DNA of 33,410 nucleotides, taken from Catenulispora sp. (GTDB taxonomy: Bacteria > Actinomycetota > Actinomycetes > Streptomycetales > Catenulisporaceae). Position 1 is the stretch's first letter; each line of letters opens with the position of its first letter. A program made the translations under genes and the position numbers. Of this stretch, positions 13,256-20,712 are shown one piece after another. The stretch covers positions 1 to 33,410 of the forward strand of contig JABFXP010000881.1 of assembly GCA_013361685.1 (NCBI GenBank), written 5' to 3'. The notes under the pieces are model-generated. The model made no database searches, was not told where the DNA came from, and saw only the letters and a program-made list of their open reading frames with translations.

Positions 13256-13536
13256 GCCGCCACCGGCTTTCGGGCCCGCACGACCGGGTCCATGGCCGCA
13301 CGCTCCTCGGGGGTCAGAGCCGCGAAGACTCCGAAGCGCATCTCCGCTGGCGTGCCGGTCTCTCGCTCCAGAACCTCGGTCCTGCACTTGCGCTGCACCG
13401 GGCACTGCCGACAGCTGGCCTTGGCGGCCTCGATCGCGCGCCGCTTCGCCGACGTCGGACGAACCTCCTCCGGGAACCAGCTGTCGAGGTCACCGCCGCA
13501 TGCCGCATGCTGGCGCCAGTCGAGCGTGTCGCTCAT
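13252..13536 (-). CDS. WhiB-like Fe-S protein, 94 aa
   Basis: ATG 13536 overlaps the upstream stop (ATGA). Four Cys match the WhiB [4Fe-4S] arrangement: the AAC near residue 12, then CRQCPVQRKC about 30 residues later. WFPEE also matches the family. The C-terminal turn reads FGVFAALTPEERAAMDP, where classical WhiB proteins have GVWGG followed by a similar TPEER stretch. WhiB proteins bind DNA together with the primary sigma factor. A phage copy could redirect host transcription, as described for the mycobacteriophage TM4 WhiB homologue. It sits in the middle of the coupled operon. Confidence 0.85.
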   Translation of the reverse strand: MSDTLDWRQHAACGGDLDSWFPEEVRPTSAKRRAIEAAKASCRQCPVQRKCRTEVLERETGTPAEMRFGVFAALTPEERAAMDPVVRARKPVAA

Positions 13537-13976
13537 GCTGCCGCCTCTTGGTTGACCCAGCGGCCGACCGTGCGCTCGTTCACGCCGAGGTCCCGGGCGA
13601 TGTCGCCCTGGAACTCGCCGAGCTGGTGGTAGCGGATCCGGGCCTTCGCCTTCAGCTCGTCCTTGAACCAGCCGACCAAGGGGGACGCCAACCGCGGCAT
13701 GACCGCGATCTGCCGCAGCGTCTTGTCTGTGGTCGGCGCCGGGATGGGACGCTCGTGCTCGTCCCAGGTCAGGTAGCCGAGCACATCGGCGACCGTCCGG
13801 TCCGGGTCGACCAGGCCCGCGAGGACGACGATCATCAGGTCGCGCTCCCAGGCGTCCAACTGCGCGAGGACGTGGGTGATCTCGCGGGGGCCGCCTTCGC
13901 CACGGACGATGCATGCCAGGCCGGCTGCGATTGGCAGCAGACGCTCGGCGGCGTCTCCGCGCTGTTCGGGGCTCAT
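13533..13976 (-). CDS. 147-aa protein with C-terminal helix-turn-helix
   Basis: ATG 13976 has GGAGGTGACC upstream and overlaps the exonuclease stop (ATGA). The N-terminal half is helical (LLPIAAGLACIVRGEGG is one segment). The last 45 residues (KARIRYHQLGEFQGDIARDL, then GVNERTVGRWVNQEA) form an HTH similar to those of sigma or transposase-type small regulators. It could regulate early genes alongside WhiB, which it immediately precedes. No family name assigned. Confidence 0.65.
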   Translation of the reverse strand: MSPEQRGDAAERLLPIAAGLACIVRGEGGPREITHVLAQLDAWERDLMIVVLAGLVDPDRTVADVLGYLTWDEHERPIPAPTTDKTLRQIAVMPRLASPLVGWFKDELKAKARIRYHQLGEFQGDIARDLGVNERTVGRWVNQEAAA

Positions 13977-14731
13977 CGGGTCACCTCCTGTCGGGGGATG
14001 AGCGGCCAGTGGCCGTGGACGCTGGTGGCGTCGCGGCCCTGCCGGGTCAGGTACTGCCGCAGACCGTCCGCCTGCTCGGCAGCCCACACCTGCTGGCGCT
14101 TGTGCAGCTCGACGGGCTCCAGCTCGGCGATGGCCGGGTAGCGCTCGGCGATCTCGTACGCCACCTTCACGGCGGCGAGGGCGTCAGCCGCAGCCTCGTG
14201 CGCGCCGTCAAGGGTGACCCCGTAGTGCTCGCACAGCGCGCCGAGGTTCCGCCTGCCGCGCCGGTACCGGTCGACCTGCCGGTCCAGGACCAGCGGATCC
14301 ACCACGACCGGCTCCAGCCCGGCGAGCTCGGCGAGCGTCCGGTGCCCATGGCGCCGCAACTCCCGATCCAGCATGGTGAAGTCGTACGGCGCGTTCATGG
14401 CCACGATCGGCGTGCCCTCACGGACGTGATCGGCCAGAGCGATCGCGATCTCCAGCACCACCCGGGCCGCAGGCCGGCCCATCTGGCGGGCCCGCTCCGT
14501 CGTGATGCCGTGCACCGCAGCGGCGCCCTCGGGGATCTCCACCCCCGGGTCGGCGACCCACCCGAACCGGGTCGGAGCCATCCAGCGGATCGCGTTGTCC
14601 TCGCGGTACTTCCACCGCTGCGGACCCACCCGCAGCACGGCGGCGGTCACGATCCGGTCCTCCCGCGGATTGACACCAGTAGATTCGACGTCGAAGCCGA
14701 CCAGCGGCCGGTAGTGCCACGGGCGGCTCAC
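13973..14731 (-). CDS. DnaQ-like DEDDh 3'-5' exonuclease, 252 aa
   Basis: The likely start is GTG 14731 (encoding VSRPWHYRPLVGFDVESTGV), overlapping the upstream stop. Exo I is GFDVESTG (Asp and Glu), Exo II is APYDFTMLDREL, and Exo III is GAHEAAADALA (His and Asp). HGITTERARQMG is also typical of the family. The C-terminus carries a helical tail. It is related to the epsilon/RNase T group and would degrade ssDNA or trim ends in phage recombination or proofreading. The neighbours are the annealing-type protein and the HTH gene. Confidence 0.85.
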   Translation of the reverse strand: MSRPWHYRPLVGFDVESTGVNPREDRIVTAAVLRVGPQRWKYREDNAIRWMAPTRFGWVADPGVEIPEGAAAVHGITTERARQMGRPAARVVLEIAIALADHVREGTPIVAMNAPYDFTMLDRELRRHGHRTLAELAGLEPVVVDPLVLDRQVDRYRRGRRNLGALCEHYGVTLDGAHEAAADALAAVKVAYEIAERYPAIAELEPVELHKRQQVWAAEQADGLRQYLTRQGRDATSVHGHWPLIPRQEVTR

Positions 14732-15600
14732 TCGGCACCCCCGGGCTGCGCGACCTGCGGCCACGCGGCCTGCTCGGCGGGGACGTCGGCCACCTCGGCG
14801 GCGGGCGGAGAGGGGATCTCGGTGACGGTCACCCGCTCGACCGGGAACTCCTCATCGATGGTGACCTCGCCACGCTGCACCGACTTGTACGTCACCCCGA
14901 GCTGCGCGACGTCGAACTCCGTCCACTTCCCGCTTGCTCGACCGAGCTTGGCCTCGATCCGGTCGACGGTCACCCCCATGCCCTCGAACATCCGGACCGC
15001 GTCAGCGATGCGCTGCGGCAGCGGCTTGCCGCCACCACTGGTGATGGTCCGGGTACAGATGTCCTTGGCCTCCTCGACGAACCAGGCCGGCAGGACGGAG
15101 AAGATCGCCTCACGTAGGCGCCGGGCGCCGTTGTTGGCGTTGTTCTCGTAGATGTCGCGGAGGTCGACGAGCTTCTTCGGGCCACCCTTTACGTCCCGCT
15201 TGTGGGGGACGATGAACACCTGCGACGACCGGGCGTTGGTCTGGACGTCCCACGCGAAGGCCTGCATCTCCGACTCGCCGAACTCGTCGTCACGGCGGAG
15301 CTCGGCGAGGCCGTACTGGATGTTGCCCCAGCAGCGGGCCAGCTCGCGGGCCAGGTGCACGGACGGCCCGGAGACCGTGGACCCGCCACGGGAGTACCGG
15401 AAGAACGCCCGCTCGGCGAGGCCCTTCTGCTGGCACGACTGGCGCATCTCGGCGACCGCCGCCTGCACGTTCCTCGGGCACTGCTGGGCGACGACGATCG
15501 CGGCCTGGACCTCGGCGACCGCGCGGGACTGCTCCACCGCGGTGCCCTGCCCGATCCGGGCCGGCGCCTGCGGCATGAACTGCTCGACGGGGTTACTCAC
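14728..15600 (-). CDS. Putative ssDNA-annealing recombination protein, 290 aa
   Basis: GTG 15600 overlaps the RecE-like stop (GTGA). Conserved-looking blocks include QQKGLAERAFFRYSRGGSTV, then GPSVHLARELARCWGNIQYG, and RDIYENNANNGARRLREAIF followed by VLPAWFVEEAKD. I do not see the usual RecT, ERF or Rad52 motifs. Its length, charge distribution and position immediately downstream of a RecE-like nuclease suggest the annealing partner of a two-component recombination system. The C-terminal 70 residues are acidic and Pro-rich, as in many ssDNA-binding proteins. The family assignment is an inference. Confidence 0.55.
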   Translation of the reverse strand: MSNPVEQFMPQAPARIGQGTAVEQSRAVAEVQAAIVVAQQCPRNVQAAVAEMRQSCQQKGLAERAFFRYSRGGSTVSGPSVHLARELARCWGNIQYGLAELRRDDEFGESEMQAFAWDVQTNARSSQVFIVPHKRDVKGGPKKLVDLRDIYENNANNGARRLREAIFSVLPAWFVEEAKDICTRTITSGGGKPLPQRIADAVRMFEGMGVTVDRIEAKLGRASGKWTEFDVAQLGVTYKSVQRGEVTIDEEFPVERVTVTEIPSPPAAEVADVPAEQAAWPQVAQPGGAE

Positions 15601-16484
15601 TGCTGGTTCTCCTGCTTCTCGGCCCAGGCGGGCAGGGAGACGATCTCGACGCGGTCGGAGTAGCCGGGCCACTGCCCGGAGGCGGTGCACGCCTGATAGA
15701 TCGAGAGGGCCTCGCGGTTGCGGCGTCGGCCGGCCCGGATTGCGACCGGGTCGAGCTGCACCACGTGGATCAGGTACGGGGCGGTCTTCTCCTGGAACAC
15801 GAAGACCATGACGACGTCCTCAACCCCGAGCACCGCCCGGATCCCGTCCACGTACCACGGGTCCTGCTGGTAGTAGCCGTGGTCGTACACCGCCCGCTCA
15901 ATCGACCTCGGGTCCGCCGACGCGCAGGTCTTGTAGTCCGGGACGATCAGCCGGCCACCCGTCGGATACGGCAGCCAGTCCGGGCGGCACCGCCGCCACA
16001 CCCCCGTGGCCTGATCCACCCAGAACAGGGACTGCTCGGGCATTCCCGAGCCGGGGGCGAACAGGCGGGACGCCACAGGGTGCTGGCGGATCGCGGCCGC
16101 CATGGCGTGGACCTGGTCCCACTCGGCGGGCCGCAGCGGGATCGCGCCCCGCTCACGGACGTCGGCGACCTCGGCCTTTACGGCGCTGGTCCGCCACTCG
16201 TCCGCGTCGATCCGCACCAGCTCCGGGCCCGCCCCGAGCACCACCATGTGCGCGGCCGAACCGAAGTCGAACACCCGCCGCGGCTTCTGGCCGTGGGTGC
16301 GCTCGTGCTGGAACAGCGCCGGACACGACGGGGCCAGCAGCCGGCGGGCGCCGGTCGAGGAGAGAGAGCCGCCCGGGACCGGGTCCGCGTGGTACTGCGC
16401 GTTGCTCATCTCGTACACGCCGGGCCGGTCGACGATGGGCCCGGCGGCCGGGGCGAAATGCCCCGGCAGCTCGGTGATGGTCAT
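15597..16484 (-). CDS. RecE/DUF3799-type PD-(D/E)XK exonuclease, 295 aa
   Basis: ATG 16484 (MTITELPGHF). Family blocks run GVYEMSNAQYHADPVPGGSL, then GARRLLAPSCPALFQHE, FDFGSAAHMVVLGAG, HPVASRLFAPGSG and GMPEQSLFW. The catalytic PD-(D/E)XK core is the IVPDYKTC region (Asp...Lys). The later YHQ-type block reads YDHGYYQQDPWYVDGI. This group includes E. coli RecE and mycobacteriophage Che9c gp60. It resects dsDNA ends 5' to 3' for strand annealing. The downstream gene would be its partner. Confidence 0.85.
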   Translation of the reverse strand: MTITELPGHFAPAAGPIVDRPGVYEMSNAQYHADPVPGGSLSSTGARRLLAPSCPALFQHERTHGQKPRRVFDFGSAAHMVVLGAGPELVRIDADEWRTSAVKAEVADVRERGAIPLRPAEWDQVHAMAAAIRQHPVASRLFAPGSGMPEQSLFWVDQATGVWRRCRPDWLPYPTGGRLIVPDYKTCASADPRSIERAVYDHGYYQQDPWYVDGIRAVLGVEDVVMVFVFQEKTAPYLIHVVQLDPVAIRAGRRRNREALSIYQACTASGQWPGYSDRVEIVSLPAWAEKQENQQ

Positions 16485-16819
16485 CGCTTCGCCACCGCCC
16501 CGGCGTCGAGCATCGCGATCTCCTCGGCCGTGTAGCCGAGCGCGTTGTCGAGCTGCGAGTTCAGCGACCGGATGGTGGTCCGCTGCTGGTCGACCAGCGC
16601 CCGCAGACGAGACAGCTCGTCGTGCTGGCCTCGGTGCGCGGCCCGGATGGCCTTGGCGGCACCCTGGTGCGCGGTCTCAGCGGCGACGGCTCGGGCGGCG
16701 AGGCGCCCGTTCGCGCGGCCCTGCTCGGCCAGCTCCTGCTTCAGGTCGGCGATCTGGTCGCGCAGGCGAGTCATCGCGGCGGCCGTATCGGCCTGCGCGC
16801 GGCGAGAGATCCACGGCAT
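16481..16819 (-). CDS. 112-aa coiled-coil hypothetical protein
   Basis: ATG 16819 overlaps the upstream stop (TAATG). Residues 14-40 (MTRLRDQIADLKQELAEQGR) and 80-95 (LVDQQRTTIRSLNSQL) are coiled coil. The tail YTAEEIAMLDAGA is short. Function unknown. It is coupled to RecE by ATGA. Confidence 0.6.
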   Translation of the reverse strand: MPWISRRAQADTAAAMTRLRDQIADLKQELAEQGRANGRLAARAVAAETAHQGAAKAIRAAHRGQHDELSRLRALVDQQRTTIRSLNSQLDNALGYTAEEIAMLDAGAVAKR

Positions 16820-17025
16820 TAGACGCTCTCCTTCTCGTAGCTGCCGTCGTGGGCGTTTTGCACGTGCCTGTGCAGCTCGGCCTCGGCCGATCCGTCGTCG
16901 ACGTGCCAGACGCTGGTGGTCCAGTCGCACACCGGGCAGACCCGGGAGACCTTGGCACTCGGCTCGTTCACCGGCCGACCCCCACCGAAGTCGGGCTCGT
17001 CGCACCGGCACTTGGGCGAGGTCAC
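16819..17025 (-). CDS. 68-aa C2H2-like zinc-finger protein
   Basis: GTG 17025 overlaps the upstream stop. Cys/His residues are CRC near the N-terminus, then CPVCDWTT, and HRHVQNAH about 20 residues later. C-x2-C...H-x5-H is a classical zinc-finger spacing, and the preceding VSRVCPVCDW resembles nucleic-acid-binding fingers. The larger ORF in the track is a shadow extension. Zinc binding is inferred. Confidence 0.6.
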   Translation of the reverse strand: MTSPKCRCDEPDFGGGRPVNEPSAKVSRVCPVCDWTTSVWHVDDGSAEAELHRHVQNAHDGSYEKESV

Positions 17026-17174
17026 TGGCCGTCCTCCTCGGTGTGGAACGTCGCGTACGGGAAGTGCTCCACGTCGGCCGCCCGGACCGAGCGGACCCGG
17101 CGCCGAGCCGACCAGTCGAACCAGCCCAACAGGGCGAACCCGACGACCGAGACCGCGATCACGAGGGCGAGCAT
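17022..17174 (-). CDS. 50-aa single-pass membrane protein (missed by ORF track)
   Basis: ATG 17174 has GGGGAGGTGGC upstream and overlaps the previous stop (TGATG). MLALVIAVSVVGFALLGWF is one transmembrane helix. A basic stretch (ARRRVRSVR) and an acidic tail (TEEDGQ) follow. It is translationally coupled on both sides. Function unknown. Confidence 0.6.
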   Translation of the reverse strand: MLALVIAVSVVGFALLGWFDWSARRRVRSVRAADVEHFPYATFHTEEDGQ

Positions 17175-17554
17175 CACGCCACCTCCCCGTGCTGGTGCGG
17201 GAACGCGATGACCTCGGGCGCCTGGGCCGCCTCACGCCGGGCCGACATCGTCAACGCCGCCGCCGCGAGCAACCCGTCCGACAGTCGGTAGGCGTCCACG
17301 TGCGTCAACTCGACCTCGGCCTCGTCCATCTCCAGGTCCGCCTCGACGTCCTCGACCGCCGCGTCCCACGCCGGCCCGCCCTCGTCGACCACCGCCGCCA
17401 GGGCGTCCAGCGCGTCAATCACCCGCTGCCGGTCCTCGCCCCACGCCTCGGCCAGCGTCCGGAGCGTCCCGTACCGGACCTCACGGGCCCGCAGCAGCAC
17501 GCTCATCCACATCGGATCGATGCGGGCGTGCAACATCCCGTCCTGGGCGCTCAC
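17174..17554 (-). CDS. 126-aa acidic helical hypothetical protein
   Basis: GTG 17554 overlaps the upstream stop. The protein has helical segments (VLLRAREVRYGTLRTLAEAW, then DRQRVIDALDALAAVV) and an acidic middle (DVEADLEMDEAEVEL). No Cys cluster, no membrane helix. The 211-aa ORF in the track runs out of context upstream. No family recognised. Confidence 0.55.
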   Translation of the reverse strand: MSAQDGMLHARIDPMWMSVLLRAREVRYGTLRTLAEAWGEDRQRVIDALDALAAVVDEGGPAWDAAVEDVEADLEMDEAEVELTHVDAYRLSDGLLAAAALTMSARREAAQAPEVIAFPHQHGEVA

Positions 17555-17874
17555 CGGGCCCCTCCCGACGCGATCGGGACGTGCTTGTGGAACGGATAGC
17601 CGCAGCCACACGGGCACAAAACCGCACCCCGCAGAACCGCCACGACCCACTCCGCAGCCGCCTGCACCGACTCGACGTGCCGGGACACCGTCCCAACCAC
17701 CGCGTCTGCCGTGCCGTCCGCGTGCTCCGTCACCACGCCCGCTTGCACATCGGCAGGCGTCACCAGGGCCCAGAAGCGGCCGCACCCGTTCACGCCCGAC
17801 GACGCCCACAACCGCTCGCCGTCAACGATGATGTCCGCAACCCCGGTGACCGAGGTCAGATCCCTCGTGATCAC
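17551..17874 (-). CDS. 107-aa hypothetical protein with C-terminal Cys site
   Basis: GTG 17874 overlaps the upstream stop. The N-terminal 60 residues are beta-rich (ADIIVDGERLWASSGVNGCG). A helix and a C-terminal LCPCGCGYPFHKH motif follow, possibly a metal site. The overlap arrangement supports the gene. Function unknown. Confidence 0.55.
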   Translation of the reverse strand: MITRDLTSVTGVADIIVDGERLWASSGVNGCGRFWALVTPADVQAGVVTEHADGTADAVVGTVSRHVESVQAAAEWVVAVLRGAVLCPCGCGYPFHKHVPIASGGAR

Positions 17875-18311
17875 GCCGCCACCTCCAGCCGGGCCGCCGC
17901 AGCGGCCTCACGGTCCTCAATCGCCCACAGGCGCGACATCCACGGGCACATCGCCCGCACCAAAGCCGTCCGCGGCAACCGGTCGAACTCGCCGCTCACC
18001 GCGGTCAACTCCACCCGCACTCCCGGCAACTGCTGCAGCTCAGGCAGCTTCACGAACCAGGCCAGGCCGCCACAGTCCCGCGAGGCCACGTCCCCCGACG
18101 CCCGGCCCGCCAGGTCGTACCAGGCCGACAACGCGGTCACGTCCGCGACCTCCAGCGACACCACCCGGCCATCCGGCGACACGTCCACCGACTCGACCCC
18201 GGCGTCCAGCCGCCGAGCCACCAGCCCGAACACCGCCGAGCGCACCTCGGCCACGTCCACCGACACGGCCGGCAGCCACTGCAACGGCGACACATCCACC
18301 AGCGCGTTCAC
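17871..18311 (-). CDS. 146-aa hypothetical protein
   Basis: The start is placed at GTG 18311 (VNALVDVSPLQW) because it overlaps the stop of the 57-aa gene. The track start at 18371 would sit inside that gene. The first 95 residues are beta-rich with repeated Val-Asp-Val stretches (SVDVSPDGRVVSLEVADVTA). It ends with a helical segment (MCPWMSRLWAIEDREAAAAA). No family recognised. Confidence 0.55.
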   Translation of the reverse strand: MNALVDVSPLQWLPAVSVDVAEVRSAVFGLVARRLDAGVESVDVSPDGRVVSLEVADVTALSAWYDLAGRASGDVASRDCGGLAWFVKLPELQQLPGVRVELTAVSGEFDRLPRTALVRAMCPWMSRLWAIEDREAAAAARLEVAA

Positions 18312-18481
18312 CGGGCACCGCCCGTCCGCGCCGAGTACTCGGCGACCAAGGCCTCCGTCGCCGACGACCACACCGGCAACTCCGCGTCGGACACCGGCCC
18401 CTCGACCACCAGCACCTCAACCGGCACCACCACTTCGGCGCTCAGCGAGTCCATCAGCACGTTCAGCTCGGTCTCGCTCAC
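18308..18481 (-). CDS. 57-aa acidic hypothetical protein (missed by ORF track)
   Basis: GTG 18481 overlaps the antirepressor stop (GTGA), and the TGA at 18308 overlaps the next start. The product is acidic and Val-rich: VSETELNVLMDSLSAEVVVP, then VEVLVVEGPVSDAEL, ending EYSARTGGAR. No domain recognised. The reading frame is open and coupled on both sides, which is the main evidence for it. Confidence 0.55.
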   Translation of the reverse strand: MSETELNVLMDSLSAEVVVPVEVLVVEGPVSDAELPVWSSATEALVAEYSARTGGAR

Positions 18482-19251
18482 GCCGCACCACCCATCTCGT
18501 CACGCTCGGCCTGACGCCGGGCGATCCGCCGCTGGATCAGGTCCACGCCCGCCGGCCGCACGTGCAGCGTGTAGTGGGAGCACAGGCCGATCGACCGGTG
18601 CTCAACCACGTGCTCCGCCGACCGGAAGTGCCGCTCGTGCCCGGCGTAGAAGTCCCACTGCATCGACCCGCAGTCCGACGGCCGCGCGAAGATCAGCCGC
18701 TCCGCGATCAGGAACTGCCGCAGATCCTGCTGCCGCCAGCCCAGCAGCTTCGCGACCTCCCGGATCAGCCGGTCACCCGACCCCACCGACAGGTACGTGT
18801 CGTGCGCGGCCGCCTTCGGCTCCAGCTCGGCAACCCGGGCCTCCGCCGCGTCCGCCCGGTCCGCCTCCGCGATCACCAGCGCCGCCAACTCACGGGGCGA
18901 CGGCAGGGCCGGCACGGGCTGTGCCGCCGAGTACGAGCCCGTACGGCGGATCGAGGGGATCACCTCGTGCGTGATCCAGCGCTTGAACGCCTTCGCCTCG
19001 GGGACCCGGCTGCCGAGGACGGCGGAGTAGAGGCCGGGCTCGCTAATGACGGCGAGGTTCTGGGTGCCGCCAGGGGTACGCACCGGGTGCGTACCCTTCT
19101 CGTCCTCGTCCAGACGGCGCGTCATGTCGGACGCCATCCGGTAACCGAGGATGTCGGCGACATCAGCAGCGACGAACCAGAGGTCGTCGTCGATCATCGC
19201 GACCCGGACCGGGGTATCGGTCTCCGGGAAGCGGTAGGGCATGATGGACAC
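18478..19251 (-). CDS. BRO-N/KilAC-type phage antirepressor, 257 aa
   Basis: The N-terminal 110 residues are a BRO-N domain: VRVAMIDDDLWFVAADVADI, then LGYRMASDMTRRLDEDEKG and AVISEPGLYSAVLGSRVPEA, ending FKRWITHEVIPSIRRTGSY. The C-terminal half is a KilAC-like DNA-binding domain (GDRLIREVAKLLGWRQQDLR). The start is GTG 19251 or ATG 19242; GGAGAG and AGGTGG lie upstream. Antirepressors of this kind inactivate or override the lysogeny repressor. It opens the coupled early operon just after the Cro-like and excisionase-like genes. Confidence 0.85.
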   Translation of the reverse strand: MSIMPYRFPETDTPVRVAMIDDDLWFVAADVADILGYRMASDMTRRLDEDEKGTHPVRTPGGTQNLAVISEPGLYSAVLGSRVPEAKAFKRWITHEVIPSIRRTGSYSAAQPVPALPSPRELAALVIAEADRADAAEARVAELEPKAAAHDTYLSVGSGDRLIREVAKLLGWRQQDLRQFLIAERLIFARPSDCGSMQWDFYAGHERHFRSAEHVVEHRSIGLCSHYTLHVRPAGVDLIQRRIARRQAERDEMGGAA

Positions 19252-19351
19252 AGGTCCACCTCTCCTTCTTGCTGTGCTGTGTGTTGGTGGTGGGCCGAGG
19301 GCTCTCAGCCGGCGGCTACCGGGTGGGGGCCCGACCCATGTCGGGGAAGGC

Positions 19352-19633
19352 TCAGGCAGCGGCGGTGCGACGCCCCGAGATGCGGGGCTGCGGCGGCCGC
19401 AGGAGCGGGTTCAGGTCAGGGTTGGACCTGGAGTCGGAGGCCTCGCAGCCGTCGAGGTACTCCTGGATCGCCGTCTCGCGGTAGATGACCTTGCCGGCGT
19501 GCTTGAAGCTCGCGGGGCCGCGGCGCTGAAGGCGCCACTTACGCAGGGTGGACGGCTTCACACCCAGCCGCCCGGCGGCCTGGTTCAGCCACAAGTAGCC
19601 CTGTGGGGGCGGCAGCGTATCCGGGGCAGGCAT
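19352..19633 (-). CDS. MerR-type helix-turn-helix, excisionase-like, 93 aa
   Basis: ATG 19633 has GAGGAG four bases upstream. YLWLNQAAGRLGVKPSTLRK with WRLQRRGP and KVIYRETAIQEYLDG is a helix-turn-helix_17/excisionase motif. Such proteins in phages act as excisionase or as small early regulators. It follows the Cro-like gene by a one-base gap. Gene order (Cro, Xis-like, antirepressor) suggests that excision is tied to the lytic switch, but excisionase function is unproven. Confidence 0.75.
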   Translation of the reverse strand: MPAPDTLPPPQGYLWLNQAAGRLGVKPSTLRKWRLQRRGPASFKHAGKVIYRETAIQEYLDGCEASDSRSNPDLNPLLRPPQPRISGRRTAAA

Positions 19634-19634
19634 G

Positions 19635-19916
19635 TCACTCCTCGTCTAGACCACTGGTAGACACTTCGGTCGAATCTGTAGACGGCGAACTCGCGAAAAC
19701 GGCGGCGTGCGTACAACCAAGTGCCTCCGTTATGCGTCGCGCCTTCGAGGTCGCCGTCCCCTTTTGGCGGCCAGCCAGAAGGTGGCCGATCGTCGCTGGG
19801 GCACAGCCGGCGGCCTCGGCGAGACTCCGTATCGTGTACGGCTCGCCGCGACCTGGGTGGTCCATGATCCACCTGAGGGTGTCGGGTGCGTGAAGCCGTG
19901 ATCGATCGGTCAACAT
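19635..19916 (-). CDS. Cro-like XRE-family regulator, 93 aa
   Basis: The start is ATG 19916 (MLTDRSRLHAPDTL), downstream of the predicted transcription start near 19949. The track start at 19967 would lie inside the promoter. The HTH is GEPYTIRSLAEAAGCAPATI with GHLLAGRQKGTATSKARRI, a Cro/C1-type fold. It is divergent from the larger repressor and is the first gene of the lytic-side transcript. It likely represses the lysogenic promoter. Confidence 0.8.
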   Translation of the reverse strand: MLTDRSRLHAPDTLRWIMDHPGRGEPYTIRSLAEAAGCAPATIGHLLAGRQKGTATSKARRITEALGCTHAAVFASSPSTDSTEVSTSGLDEE

Positions 19917-19937
19917 CGTCTCCAGAGTGCGACTTTC

Positions 19938-20089
19938 CGTCTCTGTCTTGAGACCAGCATGGCACATTCAGAGACGCTGCGTCTACAGGTTGGGACGGCG
20001 TGATGTGGCTTAATCGCTGGTGTGCCCACGTCAGTGCTGTGGCTGTATAGCCGATGTGTCTCTACACTTCGACGGTGTAGCGTCTCTGA
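19938..20089. promoter_or_regulatory. Immunity operator region with CAGAGACG boxes and divergent promoters
   Basis: The octamer CAGAGACG occurs at 19969-19976 and inverted (CGTCTCTG) at 19938-19945 and 20081-20088. The last and first form an 11-bp inverted repeat TCAGAGACGCT/AGCGTCTCTGA. A variant TGTCTCTA lies at 20057-20064. The minus promoter is TAGACG (19985-19980), 18 bases, CATGCT (19961-19956), with a box in its spacer. A plus promoter with TATAGC at 20046-20051 is plausible. This fits a repressor/Cro switch. Confidence 0.7.
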
Positions 20090-20142
20090 GCTGCGACGAT
20101 CTCGATCCAGGGATCGGCAGTGCTTATACAGGTGAGGTAGTC

Positions 20143-20553
20143 GTGACCGAAGAAGTTCCCCGCGCCACAAGTGGACCTGGTCGGCTCACGGAGATGGTGT
20201 TGGAGGCGAATCGCCGGGGGCTCTCTTACATGGACATGGCGAAAAGGTCCGTCGGGCCGACCGGCGAGAAGGGGATGTCCAAGCCGTGGTTCCAGAAGCT
20301 AGCCACCGGGAAGGTGGCGACAGCGCCAAGCGGCCCGGAGCTTGAAGCGGTCGCCCGTGGAATCGGGTCGCCAGTGAGACTCGTCAAGGAAGCGGCGGCC
20401 CAGCAGTGGCTGGAGTTCGAGTCGTTTGAACTGTCAGGCTATGACGATGACATGAGGCACATCATTGTCCGCGCGGCAGCCATGGACCCGCGCGAGCGCC
20501 GCAGGTTGCGGGTCATGCTCGATGCCGCCGAGGAGGCCGACAGGACTGGGTGA
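20143..20553 (+). CDS. XRE-family lysogeny (immunity) repressor, 136 aa
   Basis: The start is GTG 20143 (VTEEVPRATS), with GGTGAGG upstream. The track start at 20020 would begin upstream of the operators and uses Cys-rich noncoding sequence. An HTH-like region (LTEMVLEANRRGLSYMDMAK, then SKPWFQKLATGKVATAPSGP, ELEAVARGIG) resembles the Streptomyces XRE repressors in which the HTH is interrupted by a GEKG loop. The C-terminus is helical and charged. It is divergent from the Cro-like gene and upstream of the integrase, the standard place of a lysogeny repressor. Confidence 0.75.
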   Translation: MTEEVPRATSGPGRLTEMVLEANRRGLSYMDMAKRSVGPTGEKGMSKPWFQKLATGKVATAPSGPELEAVARGIGSPVRLVKEAAAQQWLEFESFELSGYDDDMRHIIVRAAAMDPRERRRLRVMLDAAEEADRTG

Positions 20554-20712
20554 TCCAGGGGGAGGCTGACGCTCAGTGCAGCACATGACAGTCCATTTGT
20601 TGACTTTTCGTATTGGTCTTGCCGGGCAAGGCAGATCGTTATTAGCGTTCGCATCTCTGCACATGATGTGCGCTGTGTCACACACGGTGCACGATGCACG
20701 ATGGAGCAGCGC

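Noticed and set aside
17581-19488. 635-aa plus-strand ORF
   Set aside because: Antisense to the coupled minus-strand operon, very rich in Arg, Pro, Thr and Ser, no domain. The opposite strand has the antirepressor with clear motifs.
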